From Clitopilus passeckerianus (taxonomy: Eukaryota; Basidiomycota; Agaricomycetes; Agaricales; Entolomataceae), in assembly GCA_944990035.1 (NCBI GenBank), contig CALYLX010000052.1, forward strand, positions 62,001 to 126,000: a DNA stretch of 64,000 bases. The letters are read 5' to 3'. Position 1 is the first letter of the stretch. Every line of letters starts with the position of its first letter. The translations under genes and the position numbers were made by a program. Positions 46,701-59,369 of the stretch are shown piece by piece. A model generated the notes under the pieces. That model made no database searches. It saw only the letters and a list, made by a program, of their open reading frames with translations, and had not been told where the DNA came from.

Positions 46701-47819
46701 TCTTTAAATTTTGAGTTACGCCCGGCCACTGAACCAATTTTCCTAGTGAGCGGAAAGGGCGACAGAAAGTTACTTGCATTAGCAAGTAAGGACCGTCTTG
46801 TCAGGATCCTGCAGAAGATGTTGGATGAGAATGAGTTCTTGAGCGAACATGGAATCAGATCGTAAGTATACATCGTAGCATTCCGCATTATCATTGTTCC
46901 TCACCCCCCTTTTTACAGCCTGTCGAAGCTCCACAAGGAGTATCCATGGGGCATGGATGTCAACGGTCAACGATATGAAGTGCCCTATTGGCCTGGAGAC
47001 TCCAAGTCGGGGATGTTTGGGGGAAACTCGAATTGGAGAGGACCGATTTGTAAGTAAAAGAATTGCTCCGCAATACTTCTCTTCAACAAACTGCTGTTTA
47101 GGGCTTGCGGTCAACTTCATCCTCATTGAGAGCTTGCAACGATTCTACCAGTATTACGGTGACGATTTACAGGCAAGTGGTGACCCAGATACAAAGCCTT
47201 CATATCCTGATACAATTATCCCAGATCGAGTGTCCTACCGGTAGTGGTGACTACATGAACCTCGCTGGAGTTGCAGAAGAAATTCAGCACCGGATCATTC
47301 ACATCTTCGGGCGAGATGTTGATGGAAGGCGCGCTACAAATGGAGGCGACAATAAACTCGATCATGATCCTCACTTCCGTGATTATGTCTGGTTCTACGA
47401 GGTAAAGGAATCCGGTTTGGTGAATGTTATAATCTAACAACATTATCCAGTTCTTCCATGCAGACAGCGGTAAGGGTCTAGGAGCGTCCCATCAGACTGG
47501 TTGGTCTGGTCTCGTGGCATATCATATCATGCAGAGTGGCGCCAACTGCCGTCTACCTCGCACACCGAAGAGTACGCATCTGAGTTTCGATGTATCCTAG
47601 CCTGCTTCTGAACCTGTTCTATTTTTCTCAGCACCCCGAGGCGTCGCCCATCACTACTTCGATGTAAGATACTCTCCTTCACCTCGAAAACCTTACTAAA
47701 TGTTATGCCTATAGGAATCCATCGATTCTCATTCCGAATTCGGGGACGAGGCCCGCTCGGCATGGAGTGCCTTTGATGGCCCACTTTCCTTGGGAGACCT
47801 TTCACCTGACGCCTTATAG
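43728..47819 (+). CDS. GH63-family glycoside hydrolase, cytosolic type
   Basis: An (alpha/alpha)6-barrel glycosidase related to GH63 proteins such as bacterial YgjK and mannosylglycerate hydrolases; the substrate here is unknown. Start at 43728: [20 protein letters not shown]; exon 1 ends at 44090 and the next starts at 44167 ([20 protein letters not shown]). Family segments in order: [78 protein letters not shown] with the likely acid Asp of [46 protein letters not shown], and NWRGPIW close to the C-terminus. The end [17 protein letters not shown] is followed by TAG at 47817-47819. There is no signal peptide or membrane anchor, so it is unlike ER glucosidase I. About a dozen introns cluster in the 3' half. 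Confidence 0.85.
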
Positions 47820-48129
47820 ATTAGCGTCGTTCAAGTTTCAAAACACAAACGCACGGTTATAGAGATACACGCTTTCAATCATTCGGACATGTACATACTT
47901 GTGTAAAATTATATCATACGGCTAGCCTTCCATGCTCTGCAATTCGATTCGGACCTTCTCATAGATGGATCGATGGAGAACCGTGTACACTGCTCAGCTG
48001 TTTCCCGTGAGCCGCGGTGCTTATTGTCTGCGCAGTTGTCACTTTAGGTCTTAACCATATACATACTGTGGAGGATCGAAAATCGGAGAAAGCGATTCTA
48101 CTGTCCGTTAGCACCACAATTCTTCGCCA
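47820..48129. other. Intergenic region, no gene supported
   Basis: About 310 bases between two genes on the same strand. No coding pattern was seen; 3' UTR of the glycosidase gene and the promoter of the SPRY gene. Confidence 0.4.
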
Positions 48130-48982
48130 ATGCCACAGATGCCTTCAAGATGGAGTGGTCAATCGGCACACCGTTTACTGACTATCTCTCCTGATGGCTG
48201 CGAGCTTTTGTATCATGGTAGGTGCCCAGCATTCCTTACATTCAAGGTTAACAGATGTTTATTGCTGTAGGGGCCTCTAAACATGGCGACCGAGATGCAG
48301 CTGCGGCTCGGACTGACCATCCTATACCCCCTGAATCTGGTACTTATTATTACGAAGTGGAAGTCTTGAATAGAGGCCAACAAGGGTCGGTTCATTCCTC
48401 GAACACCTTTTTAGACACTTCGCTTGATTGACTTGAATAAAGTCATATTAGCATCGGGTAGGTTCTTCAGGCGATATCCGAGTCCCCCTCAAGGTTTCTA
48501 AACCCCTACCGTGTTTGAAGATTTGCGAGTGGCGACGTCAATTTGTCTCGCCTTCCGGGTTGGGAACCCCATTCTTGGGGTTATCATGGCGACGATGGAC
48601 ATTCCTTTGCTGCAGAAAAGAGCGGGGCAGGGACCCCATATGGGCCAGTGTTTGAGAGTCAGTAGACCAATACTACGAACCGACAGCCTGCTTACACCTG
48701 AACTCTGCAGCTGGCGACACTATCGGGTGCGGAATAGACTTCCAGACTCACAAAGCATTTTACACCAAGAATGGGGTATTCCTTGGTAGGTTGGCACAAG
48801 TCTCCAAGGGTCAAATAACTCAGAGGTCTAAACCAGGATCTGTTTTTGACAACATAGGGGGGGATATCAAGATATACCCCTCTGTGGGCTTACGCCATGA
48901 AACTGAAAACATCCGTGCTAATTTCGGACACGAGCCGTTCAAATTCGATATTGAGCATCACCTCAAGCAGCGGGGAAGTTAG
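48130..48982 (+). CDS. SPRY-domain-only protein, RanBPM/Vid30-like
   Basis: SPRY domains bind short peptides. Six exons close in frame: 48130-48217, 48271-48385, 48443-48457, 48521-48657, 48711-48785 and 48837-48982, giving 191 residues. The third exon is 15 nt and encodes the HISIG strand. Order: [95 protein letters not shown], and [20 protein letters not shown]. These are all strands of the RanBPM-type SPRY. Vid30/RanBPM proteins go on with LisH and CTLH domains; here a TAG follows HHLKQRGS, so those are absent. It may be a truncated duplicate or a stand-alone decoy or adaptor. The start at 48130 could be replaced by the next ATG at 48139. Confidence 0.78.
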
Positions 48983-49298
48983 AGAGCTCTATCGTGCGGC
49001 AGGGTATCCATTCAGACGATCAACGTATTGTATGCTTGTGTGTAGATAGCGGGCTATGTGCGAAGCATGGGGTGAACTATGAAATAATTCCAGGGCAGGT
49101 GGGTGCAGCCAGCGTCCAAGTGTGAAGTGCAATGGTATAATAAATAGACGTGCCAGGTGTAAGATAGCTGATGACAAAATAGCATGGATATGTAAGCGAT
49201 AGAAAGTAAACGAACAACTAGAAACCGGTAGATGTCGTGAACAAAAGAATAAAAAAGAATAATCGGCTCAAAATGAGGAAAGGTGAAATGCCCGGGTA
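48983..49298. other. Intergenic region between convergent genes
   Basis: About 315 AT-rich bases. No LisH or CTLH coding segment was recognised downstream of the SPRY gene. Confidence 0.45.
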
Positions 49299-52200
49299 TT
49301 AATCAACCTTGACATCTGCAGCGGCGAGTAGTACCGTTTTCGTCCAATCTTCATCGAACCCCGTATCGTCAAGGAGACCCAAATGGTTTCCACTTGTGGC
49401 AGATGTATTGCTGGAGACGGATTCAGCTCTGTCTCTACCCGTGCCTCGCCCACGTCCTCGCCCTATGGTGGTACGCAGGTGGTAACTTGAGGGTGGAGGT
49501 GCAGTCTGGTCCTGAGAAGCAGACGTCTTGAACGAGAGCGCGACAGAGGGTGAAGGTGAAGGAGTCCTTGCATATCGATCTGCTATCGGGGTTCCGGCCT
49601 GTGCAGATGCAGGGAGAGACGACGAAGATCCCGACGATGGAAGACCAGGTCTATGGGGGAGGGTTGAGTTGCCATCTGGTGGCGTGGCCGGTGTTTGGAC
49701 GACCTTCAGTGACGATGTGTCCAAAGGTGAGTCAATATCGGCTGGCAATGGCAGCAACAATTCTCCTGTGCTTGATTGGGGTGCAGTATGGGTAGTCAGA
49801 GCTGAGATGGGCGTCGACATGGATGACTCGCTCGCTGCATGAGGGGTGTGGAGGTATGGTCCTGAGATCATCGATTTTTGAAGAGGCCCTGAAGGAGAGG
49901 ACAGGGAGGAAGAAGATTTCTTTGAGAACAACAGCTGAAGCGAAGGCTTCTTGTTGACGATCTTCTTGGCCTTCAACGATGCGTTCAACAGCCTGGGAGA
50001 CTGCGAACCGTCCTTAGGAGTTACAGATGAGTTGGCCGCGCTGGCGAACTTGGGATCCACCCATAGTGGAGATGGGGAGAAGACGGGCATCGAGAGCAGT
50101 TGTATGGACCGCCTTTGTTTCTCAGCCTCTGAGAGGTGGGGCTCAATCGTCCCAGACGGCGAGGACGGGAAATGGACGGGTTCCGTGATAGGTATTGGGG
50201 CCGAGATAATGGTTCTACGAGGGTCAACTGGGGAAGTTGAAATCACGGGTGACCCGTCTGGACCTTCCTGTCCGGAGCTCAAGAATTCCTGATCCTGATC
50301 CTTGACTGAAAATCCAGAGAGCGGATGGCTAATGGAGGATGATGGAGGCGGGGTGTTCAAAGACTCTGCGGATGACGTGAGCGCCGGAGGAGAGTTTGCC
50401 TCATTGCGACAGGGTGGATTCGCCTGGTCTTCTGACGTCGACACAAACGATGAACCATCATCTGCTTGAGAACGCTCGAGACTTGGCGGAAGGTGCTGCG
50501 AAAGCGAAGATGATGAACCACTCTCTGCATCCAAATAGACGGTAGGGATATGCTCTCTAGCCCCCATTCCTCGCAGGTCATCCGTTGAAGACATACTGTC
50601 TTCGTAGGAATTATCTGCCGATTGTTCCGAGTCTGGCCCTCTGATGTCAAGAACGACATCATCCCTCTTAATATCCAGGACTTTAATCTGATCGTCCCAA
50701 AGCCCTTCCGCTTCGCATAAAACCCTCAGAAGAGGGGGCGACATGCCCAAAGAAGGGCAGAATACGAGAAGAAGATTACTGAGAGGCATCTTGGTATCCT
50801 TGTGGTCTTTCGCGGTCGCCCTGATCAGCTCCACCACGGTCCTCAGCAAATCCCTATTCTCAGCAGGTAGCTTGGAAAGGAAGGAGTGGAAGGCGTCCAT
50901 CAGTGGTTGGGAAGGTCGCAGGGAATTAAACTGGGGGAGAGCGAAGGTCGAAAGAGATGGTGGCTTGCGCATTTGGATCTGAGGCGAGGAGGCAACTGAA
51001 GCCGGGTTAGATCGTGGGCTGACGGGAAGTGCCATGCCGCCGCCACGGGAGTCACTTCGCGGCCGATTGGCACCCTCTGCTGACACGGTTTGTTGCTCTT
51101 GAGCCATTGCAGCATCAAAGTATGGAAGCAATCCACGGGTGAGAATGGGTTCGGGAACTGTACAATTGTTATGAGCTCGACGTAGAGGATAACGAAGAAA
51201 TTTACTGACGCTCTCGCAAGAAGGCTTTGAATGTTGAGGCAACAGCATGGGGGTCGAGTTCCCCTGGCGAACACTCCGCCATATCGTAGTCGGCCCCTAA
51301 CGAGGTATTAGCCCTACAGGCGACGGAACGGAAGCCGACGAAACATACCACTGTCAAACTCAGCCTTCAGCCTGGCTATATGCGCTGCTCGTCCCGGCAC
51401 TCTGAAGGGTACAGAATCAGTACAATGAATTTTCTGAGATAGTAGTGACCGTGTCCCTCACCGGAATAAACCCTCTTCTTGTATTCCCCAGACCAAGATG
51501 TGTTGGGCACATCTAACAACCACTGCTGGCAAGGCCCTCTCTTCCAGCGCCTCCAGCTGTCCTCTCCTCACGCTTTTCCTATTGGTCCTCTTTCCCTTCC
51601 TTACGACCCCCATCTCGTCAACATCATCACTTTCCCCCTCGTGATCGCTTTGTCCTCCCCTCGAGCTATTTGTACCGACCCAAATAGCCGTATCTTCGAC
51701 AACGCATTTTAGATTCCGACCGAACACCAAACCCCTGCCCTTCGGAGCCCAGCCATCTCTGAGCTTGATACCTAAAATGGGTCCGGAGGGTGCAGGAAAA
51801 GCTTCTGAATCTGACGCGGATGCAGTAGTCGAATGCGACACCGAAGACGCTGTCGATGAAATCGATGGTGCGTTCGGGGTTCTCCTCAAGCGAATCTTCT
51901 TCTTGGTCTTCTGCTCTGGCTGGGGCTGGTGGGAATACGATTGCGAATGAGAATGGTTTGATCCCGTTCTTCTCAACTCCAAACCAGCCGTGCCAGAATA
52001 TGAGCTCGGCGGGGTTCCAGAGCTAATTGAACTCGAACTCGTCGTGCCAGTGGTTAGGATGCTCTCCTTTCCACTGGGCGAGTAGGATTGAGAATGTCCA
52101 TGTCCACCAAATGCCCTACCCATCTTCTCGACAGCTCTCTTAGCAAGTCCAGCTGCAGGCGCAAAACCACTGGTGATGCTGATGGCTGTTTGCCGGAATC

Positions 52201-54724
52201 CTCCAGAAGATGCTGCATAAGAGTGATGGGGAGCATGGGTGGGGGCAGCGGGATTCTGTCCCCTTGAGGAGCCAGTCGGTGGTGACGGTGGTCCTTTGGG
52301 GAAGGAAGGAGGGCTGCCACCTCCGATAGGAATGGGCGCAGTACGCGATTGAGGTGGCAATGCAGGAAGACTTCTATCGTGCCAAGCTTGGGAGGAGGTG
52401 GAAGCACCTGAAGGTGAAGCCGACAATGGTGGGGGCGGAGGAGTCCTGTTGTGGATGATGGCAGGTGAAGAAGGCGCGGTTGAGGCGGGATTGAGACGAC
52501 TCCTGGGTATGCTGCCCGAACTGTACCCTGAGGAGGACATTTCAGGACTATGCTGACTAAATATCCTTCTCTGCTGAATCTTCGTCATGCCTTCCGTGTC
52601 CGATGCCGTACCGCCAGGAGAGCGAAGGAGACGGGCCGCAGCCGTGCTGGCAGACTTTACGTGGGAGGATATGCTCAACGACATCGATCTCCTGTTCTTG
52701 CTCTTGTGGCTGGCACTTGGGCTAGAAGGTCGTGAGATGGAGATGTCGGCGGACCCAGACCTCGAGTGCTTTGACTTTCTCGAGAACGAGGATGGGGTGA
52801 GCGAGATTTGGCGCTCGAGGTCAAGTGAGTGGTGGAACCCAGGATTATATGATGATGACAACGCAGGCGATACCGTTGTCGACGTCGGGGACGCGTACAT
52901 GTCGTGAAGTGGAGTTGAGGACCTATCCTTGGATGGTGTAACTGGAGGCACCAGCTCGCCCTCACTTTCCCCCTCATCCCTTGTCCTCCCTCCTCTCAGG
53001 CTCCTCCCATCATCATGTCCCTCAACATCACTGTACTCGATCTCCTCAAACTCCTCCGGCATGCCAAAGTCAGCATCCGTAATCAATGCGCTCAACCTCT
53101 TATTCGCATTCCCTACTGGACTCCCTGCAATCGTAGCTGTAGGCGTGGCAAAGCTTCCGGGAACGACAGTATGCGAACTCGTGACTGAATCAGCCATGGA
53201 GACAGGTCTCGAGTCCTGCATTCCCGCATGGGCATTAGGTCGTCGAAGGGTATGGTGTCCGATTGTGGAATCGGATTGACGCCATATCTCTTTGTCTTTT
53301 TGGGTAGGTGAAGAGAACGGTGGGCTCGAGGCGGAAGCAGAGGTATAGTATGACCCCGTATACGAAGTCGAAGTGGTAGGTGATGAGGGAGAGGAGATGG
53401 AAGAGGCCGACGCGGAGGCAAATGAAGTTGTGGGACCGGAAGGGGCAGACAGTGGAGGAACAAGCGCCTCAGGGGCTGTAACAGTTTTTGATTCTGAGCC
53501 ACCTGACCTCGATCGAGGAACTGAGGCCGATCTCAAAGTTGCCAGTATTGTTGTTGGCTGCACCCTCCTGGCTGCCTGTAGATCGGCCTTGTTCACTAGA
53601 ACCACATCGTCGTCGTCTTCCTCCTCTTGCACGATCCTCCTCTCTGTCCTTCCCCTCAGGTCCGGACTCGCCTGCCTTCTTGAAGGAGTTTCTTCCAACG
53701 GCTCAGGTGTATTCATCCGCATGTAATTCACCGCACTCGAGATAGCCGGAGTGACCGGAATAATCGACGATCTGTATGCACCACGTTGCGGCGTACTGAG
53801 CGAATTTGCACTCGCCGGCGAGTTCATAGGTGTAGCAGGTATAGGGGCCTTGTTCTGATGGTAAGCGAACACGCTGTTGCCAGAGGCAGGTGGTGCCGCG
53901 CCAGCAGCAGCAGATTTCGGGGGTGGTGTAGGTGGGGAATGCTGCTCTCCTGATAAATCACGCTTGTATTTTTTATTGGTCGGGGTAACGTTGAATACCT
54001 GACTTGCGAGGTGCCCGATATTTCTCCCTCCTCCTGATGAGGTAGGGGTAGGCGCAGGCGACCTCCGACCATCAATCGGGGGTGTTGAGAGCGAGTTTGG
54101 ACTGACCGAGTCGGATTTCTTCCTCCAGCCTGAGGCACCGCCAACTACTCCCCCAAGTGCTCGCTTGAACAGACCACCTTTGCTTCCGGTTGATATCGGC
54201 GTTGTTGGTGCAGACGATATTGAGAAGTCATGGGTATGGTACGATAATGGTGGAGCGGCGGGAGACGAGGTAGCCGAAGAGGGATAAGCTGGTGATGCAG
54301 AGACAGACCTAGGGGTAGACGATGCAGTTGTCGTAGCGGCACTTTGGCTCTGGCCCATAGAAGTGGAATATGAATACGACCCTGCCGCACCAGGAGGAGG
54401 GGATTGTAGATGTGGAGGGGATTGAGATGAGGAAGAAGGGTAATTGTGAGCAGCAGCCGATGCGGAGAGCTTAGTGACAGCAACTGGTGTTGATATTACG
54501 ACACCGCTAGCAGAACGTGTTGTTGGTGCTGATCCAGGAGAGTGAGGGTTTGGTAAAGGCCTCTCCAAAGTAGCCGATTGGTTGGTGGTGTTGTCAAGAG
54601 AAGAAACAGGAATTATAGGTAACGGCCTGCCTGCAGCGACATTGCCTCCTTGTGCAATAGGTGAAGTCGACGAGGAGGATGAGGAACCTGTTCCATGCTG
54701 CTGCTGTTGGACTCCGATCGCCAT
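49299..54724 (-). CDS. Large Rho GTPase-activating protein (RhoGAP)
   Basis: Switches off Rho-family GTPases. The 5' exon runs from the ATG at 54724 (MAIGVQQQQHGTG) to 51458 and is almost entirely low-complexity Ser/Pro/Thr, over 1000 residues. It ends ALPAVVVRCAQHILVWGIQE and EGLFR, whose Arg is the arginine finger. The next small exons encode VPGRAAHIARLKAEF, ADYDMAECSPGELDPHAVAS and TFKAFLRE. A long exon continues with LPEPILTRGLLPYFDAAMA, AENRDLLRTVVELIRATAKD and KMPLSNLLLVFCPSLGMSP. These are the remaining RhoGAP helices, interrupted by a Ser-rich loop. The Ser/Pro-rich C-terminal tail ends LLAAADVKVD at 49299. Total about 1750 residues. The open frame extends upstream of 54724 without an ATG (KEPKPVFKPEKQQGS), so an upstream exon is possible. 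Confidence 0.85.
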
Positions 54725-55856
54725 GCTCCCTTGCTGCTTTTCGGGTTTGAACACGGGTTTCGGCTCCTTCTTCGAAAAGGATTAATCTTTAGATTAGGGT
54801 ATACCTAATGTCTAGAATTAGCAAGCTGTATTGAATCTCGGTGATAGTGACAATGCGAAAAGCCAGTGGGCAGCAAAGATCACAGGAGGGCATCAGTGGA
54901 GACCACGCTGCAGCTGCGAGGCTGTAACGACAGAACTCATGAAATCGAGTAAAATGAACTGCCAGCCTGCTCGACTAACGAACAGACCTGACAGGCCACG
55001 CTGCACTGACACTCTTCACCAGACCAAAGCGAAAATGAAGGTGTGATCGAAATGTTGGGACTCACGATAAAAAGGAATGACTGGTAATCTAGTAGAGCTG
55101 CATGTGCTATTGCTTGCGGTCGTTGTCGGATAGTTAGAGTTGGATAGTCAGGGCCACTGGTTTCAACAGTCGTCCAGTCGGTCGTGGCAAACAGTGACCG
55201 TACAGAGACCTCCTCAGGGACTACGGACCTCCCAGTCAACGGACCAGGCAATCATCACATCAAGGGCTTCATCAATGCTTGGAAAACTTTTTCGCACAAT
55301 CCCCTGGTCTCCAAGTCCATGCGGGCAGCCCATAATTAGCATGCAATCCACAAGAAAAACCTAAAAAGCTACTAGCAGCTTACCCTTCTCCGTCAGCTGG
55401 TTTGACGATGAAGGACAAACCAACTTTCTAAACAGTACGGCTAATTTGACGATCAGATGACTGGAACCGTTTAATTGTCTTGTAGTAACTGTACATTAGG
55501 TATGTGGAAAATTTATACAATGCAGATGATAGAATCTCGTGAAGTGTATGTGTTCGAGATAGCGAGTGATTTAAGCATGGCAGTCAGGGGGAGGAAGGAT
55601 GATCGTGATTGGAGGGAAGGGGAAGAAGTGAGATATGAAATGAAATGATCGGCAGTCCCAAGCAATTGAAGCAAAGGCAAGAGATGAAGAGCAATCCAAA
55701 ATGAGAACCTTGAGGCCTGAGGGTCCGTAGATCAAGGCGCTGACAGTCAAGTCCACGCCAAATCTATATGTAGATTCTTCTTGTCGTCTATATACATAGC
55801 TGTTGAAACCATTCTCTCCTGATGTAGATCGTGAAATTCTAGCGTTGTTTGTGCAA
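54725..55856. other. Intergenic region upstream of the RhoGAP gene
   Basis: About 1.1 kb. It probably holds the RhoGAP promoter and 5' leader and the 3' UTR of the mitochondrial carrier. No gene is supported. Confidence 0.4.
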
Positions 55857-57531
55857 TCAAGCAGCTATCAAAAACTCCTTCACCTAGATGACAGACAGCT
55901 CAATCAGCACCCACTCCAGACTACGGATAAGACATGGAAACCACTGACCAACTCGTAAGTGAAGAAAGAAGTAGCTATACTCGGTGCGACTTTCACTAGA
56001 TGACAAGAACCGCAATCAGCCTCTCATCCACAAACCCATCCATAACCCAAGGATGATAGAGAAAGGCAAACCACTTACATAAATTCGGCCACAAACCCCT
56101 GTACAACCCCTTCACTCCCTCCGTCTTCACAATCACACTCAACGCATGCAACGCCCCGTTATACTTCGCACCACCACCCTTCATCCCCGTAACCTGCATC
56201 TTCCTTCTCAGCACATCAAACGGATAAGTCAACGTCTGCGATATTGACCCCGCCAACGCCCCACAGCTCAGTTTCCTCCAAACACTGCTCTTCCCCGGAG
56301 GCGTGATCACCCCTCGTAGTGCCTCATATGCAGCGAAATTGATCCCAACGTAGGGTGCTACACCAAAAGCAGTCGTTACTAGCCCACGGTATAGCGCACG
56401 AACACCGCCTTCTTCGCGCATAATTTTGGCGGTCATGCCTGCGATTGTGAGGTCTCGTGGAGAGTATCTTTGGAGTTGGGCTGTGGCGGCAGTGGAAAGA
56501 TTTGCAGTGGCGGCTGCGGCGGAGGAAGACGAAGACGAGTGGAAAAGTGCAGCGGGTTGGGCATTTCCTATTGATGCTGCTGGAGATGCTCGGGGAGCTG
56601 TAACAGTCTGTGTTGTTGATGCTACTGCCGCTGCTTGAGTTGCTGAAGCTGAAGCTGCTGTTGCTTCTGCAAACTGTACTGAGGCTGTAGCAATGGACAA
56701 TCGTGACCTGACGAGATCCAAGGGGTATGTCGAGCCTGTGGATCATCGCAATTGGTTAGTCAGGACGTAAAAATGGATGAAGGTACAAGGTACGCACAAA
56801 CCGAGGTTATACCAGCCAAAGCACCACTCGCTAACCTCTTCGGTGTATCCAGCTCATGTGAGGCGCTATGCTTTGCAAAGAACTGTGGACATCATTACGT
56901 CAGTCGTCAATTTTCAGGGACGAAAAACGAGGTGCGACTGACCTTTTTTAATTGTTCGTAGGTCGTGAACTGCACGGCACTATTGGAAATTGACTGTTAG
57001 GAAGAACATGCAGGAGGAAGAAATATCAAGGCTGACCTGTAGGGAACGATCCTCAAACAATTGATCCCGTTGCCTCGCATGAATCCTTTGAACCCTTCTT
57101 CCTGCCACATTCTCACAAGACTCCGCCACACCCCTTTGTATTGCCCATCTCCAGTTCGTGGTTGCACTTGCCTGGGGAGGGACCTGTGTCAATCATATTG
57201 GCCAGATAATAAAATGGCAAGAATACACACTGTATAATCTTTAATCGTTCCAAGGGACTAACGACTGTGCGAGAGGCAGCTCCAGCACATCCTCCCGCTG
57301 CAAAGACAATTTTTCGATCAATTTATCAATTAAGAGGAGGTCAACGGCGAAGGACGCACCAATGAAATACGATGCTATTTCTGGGCTCAGAAAAGCAAGA
57401 GCAAACGACTTCTTCGCGGGTGGCGTAGCTAGTAATGCTGTTGGTGTTGTTTTGCTCTCGTCTGCATGTTGAGATGAGGCTGACGTCGTTGCCGAGGACG
57501 ATGTGGGTTCAGATACGGCCTGGCCGGACAT
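55857..57531 (-). CDS. Mitochondrial carrier (SLC25 family)
   Basis: Inner-membrane transporter with three repeats. Start at 57531: MSGQAVSEPTSSSATTSASS. Repeat 1: IASYFI and AGGCAGAASRTVVSPLERLK with the Px[DE]xx[KR] signature, then QVQPRTGDGQYKGVWRSLVR and GFKGFMRGNGINCLRIVPYR. Repeat 2: AVQFTTYEQLK, KRLASGALAGITSV, YPLDLVRSRLSI. Repeat 3: KLSCGALAGSISQTLTYPFD, VLRRKMQV, and a C-terminal VAPSIATSFFTYELVKEFLI. TGA is at 55859-55857. The RGNGxNxxRIxP pattern resembles CoA/PAP and ATP-Mg/phosphate carriers, but there is no EF-hand extension; the substrate is not assigned. An Ala/Ser/Thr-rich insert of about 80 residues (AEATAASASATQAAAVAS and on) lies in the matrix loop of repeat 2. At least seven exons. 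Confidence 0.85.
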
Positions 57532-58381
57532 ATCTGCGGTCTAGCTTGTAGACGTCGTCTGTAGCTGTTTTGGTGTGTCTATGCAGCTACCCTCTGGTAT
57601 ATACCGCTTTGAAAAGAGAGTAGTCTTGAACTTAGTTTGAAGAAACGACCGGCACGAAATCCGTCAAAAAGTCCAAGGTAAAATGGTGACTCCCGTAGGC
57701 GAAATCCCGGATATAACACCCCAGAGCTTTCAAGATCCGTCCTGAAGAATACTTCCTCGATACGAGTCTAAGCAAAGAAAGAGCAAGGATATAGGCGCGT
57801 GCAAGGACGCAAGTCGGTTGTGGTCAAGGAGCAAGCGGGTAGGCAGCTGGATTGGTTTGAGTGGGGTGTTGTCCGTTTCGGCGCCAGCCACCTTTCCAGG
57901 AAAAATTGCGTCACGTGAGAGAGTTGGTGGCTGTGTATCTGTCACTCTTCTTGGACTTCGGCAAATCGGAATCGGGTTTCGGAACCGGATCTAGGGGCCG
58001 CTTACCCCGCTCACTGCGTCGTCTCTCCGCAACTCCCAAGACTGCTTAAAGATTGCGACATGCGGACGCAATTTTCGCCTCTTTGATACGTTGAGACGTC
58101 TCAGCGGCTTCCTTTTGAATACACAGAGCCCCAGAGCTCCAAGCTCCCGGAATGATCTTTGTTCGATCATGTAGCAACGAGGCGCCACAACACCGCACGT
58201 TCAGACATTGTTTTCCGCCACATCCGTTTACAAGGTTAATATCCCAAATGTTCGGTTGTTTTCAACAAAGAAAAACGTTCCGAGGTGAAGCATGATAATT
58301 CTCTATCTTTGCCGACCCGGAAAGGATACGGTTTGGCTTCCATGTGAATCGGCCAGATAACGACGAGCAGTTACACATTTA
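57532..58381. other. Intergenic region upstream of the mitochondrial carrier
   Basis: About 850 bases. Short open frames on both strands lack any pattern. Carrier promoter plus 3' flank of the next gene. Confidence 0.4.
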
Positions 58382-59003
58382 TCAGATCCTTCCTTCATCC
58401 CGAAGCTTTTGTAGAGCTTCATCCGCGGTCCGGAAGCTAGACATCCCCGTCGGCATCCCGCTGTAAACCGCAGTTTGAAGGAGTGTTTCTCTAATCTCGA
58501 CCTCTGTTGCGCCATTGTTCACTGCCCCTCGTATGTGGCCTTTCAGCTGAAAGAGACAGATTGATATGATTGGAGGATTGTGAAAGGAAGAAGAACAGAC
58601 CTCCTCGTACTTCCCTTGAGAAGCAAGAAGCGCTATAACGATCAAACTACGCTGTTTGAGTTCTAGTCCTGGGCGTGTCCAGATAGTTCCCCAAGCAGCC
58701 TGTCGTGGGTTATGAGATCCAAACTCTGGATGGCCCACTACCATGCGTCACTTACTTCTGTTGCTAACTTTAGAAGGTCAACTTTTGAGCAGTATGTGAT
58801 ATCCATGGCACCTACCTCCTGAATTGGCTTCATAAAGTCAGAAACGCCCTGCCTAGTCTATCAGCACGATTGTCTAAATATCCAGACGTCACCTGCCTTG
58901 GCCAGCTGCCCATCTACAAAGTCATCCCCCTACAAGAAAATACTTCATGTTATGGATGCATCCGAAAGCGGACGGCGGTACGCACCATAACTTTCCTCCT
59001 CAT
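58382..59003 (-). CDS. Carboxymuconolactone-decarboxylase-like protein
   Basis: Small all-helical protein of the CMD/AhpD-like superfamily; members act on gamma-carboxymuconolactone in the beta-ketoadipate pathway, though many have other or unknown roles. Exon 1 (59003-58986) encodes MRRKVM, then GDDFVDGQLAKA, QGVSDFMKPIQE, and a central block with WGTIWTRPGLELKQRSLIVI and ALLASQGKYEE. The last exon is LKGHIRGAVNNGATEVEIRE, TLLQTAVYSGMPTGMSSFRT, ADEALQKLRDEGRI, with the stop at 58382. The residues of the decarboxylase type (Glu in KYEE, His in KGHIRGA) are kept; the CxxC pair of the peroxidase type is absent, so it is not AhpD. Five or so exons; the joints between 58930 and 58740 are the least certain. 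Confidence 0.8.
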
Positions 59004-59369
59004 CGTTATCCCTGCATCGTATATCTCCTTGTGAGCAACTTCGTTTGGTCTGTCAGTTGTCGTCATTGGGGGCAGGGGTGTACTAGGTACTTATGTCACA
59101 GTAGATGGCAGTTCGAGGGAAGCAAACGTAGATTATTGAATCCCCGTAAGGATAATCTGAACACGGAGTCCCACGAATCGAGGAAACCCGCGTACAACTG
59201 ATACAGAATCATTGAGGTGGGAGCGGTTCAAAAGAACACAATGACATTCTTTCAAGAAGGTTGAGAAGAGTAAATCAACGAACGTCCAACATCCAGGAGT
59301 GATACATTAAAGATACAGGTCGAGTACACCATAATACTATAATAACAAAATAAGAAATGCGCAATATGA
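59004..59369. other. Intergenic region, no gene supported
   Basis: About 365 AT-rich bases between two genes on the same strand. No coding pattern was seen. Confidence 0.4.

Noticed and set aside
48983..49298. LisH/CTLH continuation of the SPRY gene
   Set aside because: No open frame with these helices was found before the convergent RhoGAP gene.
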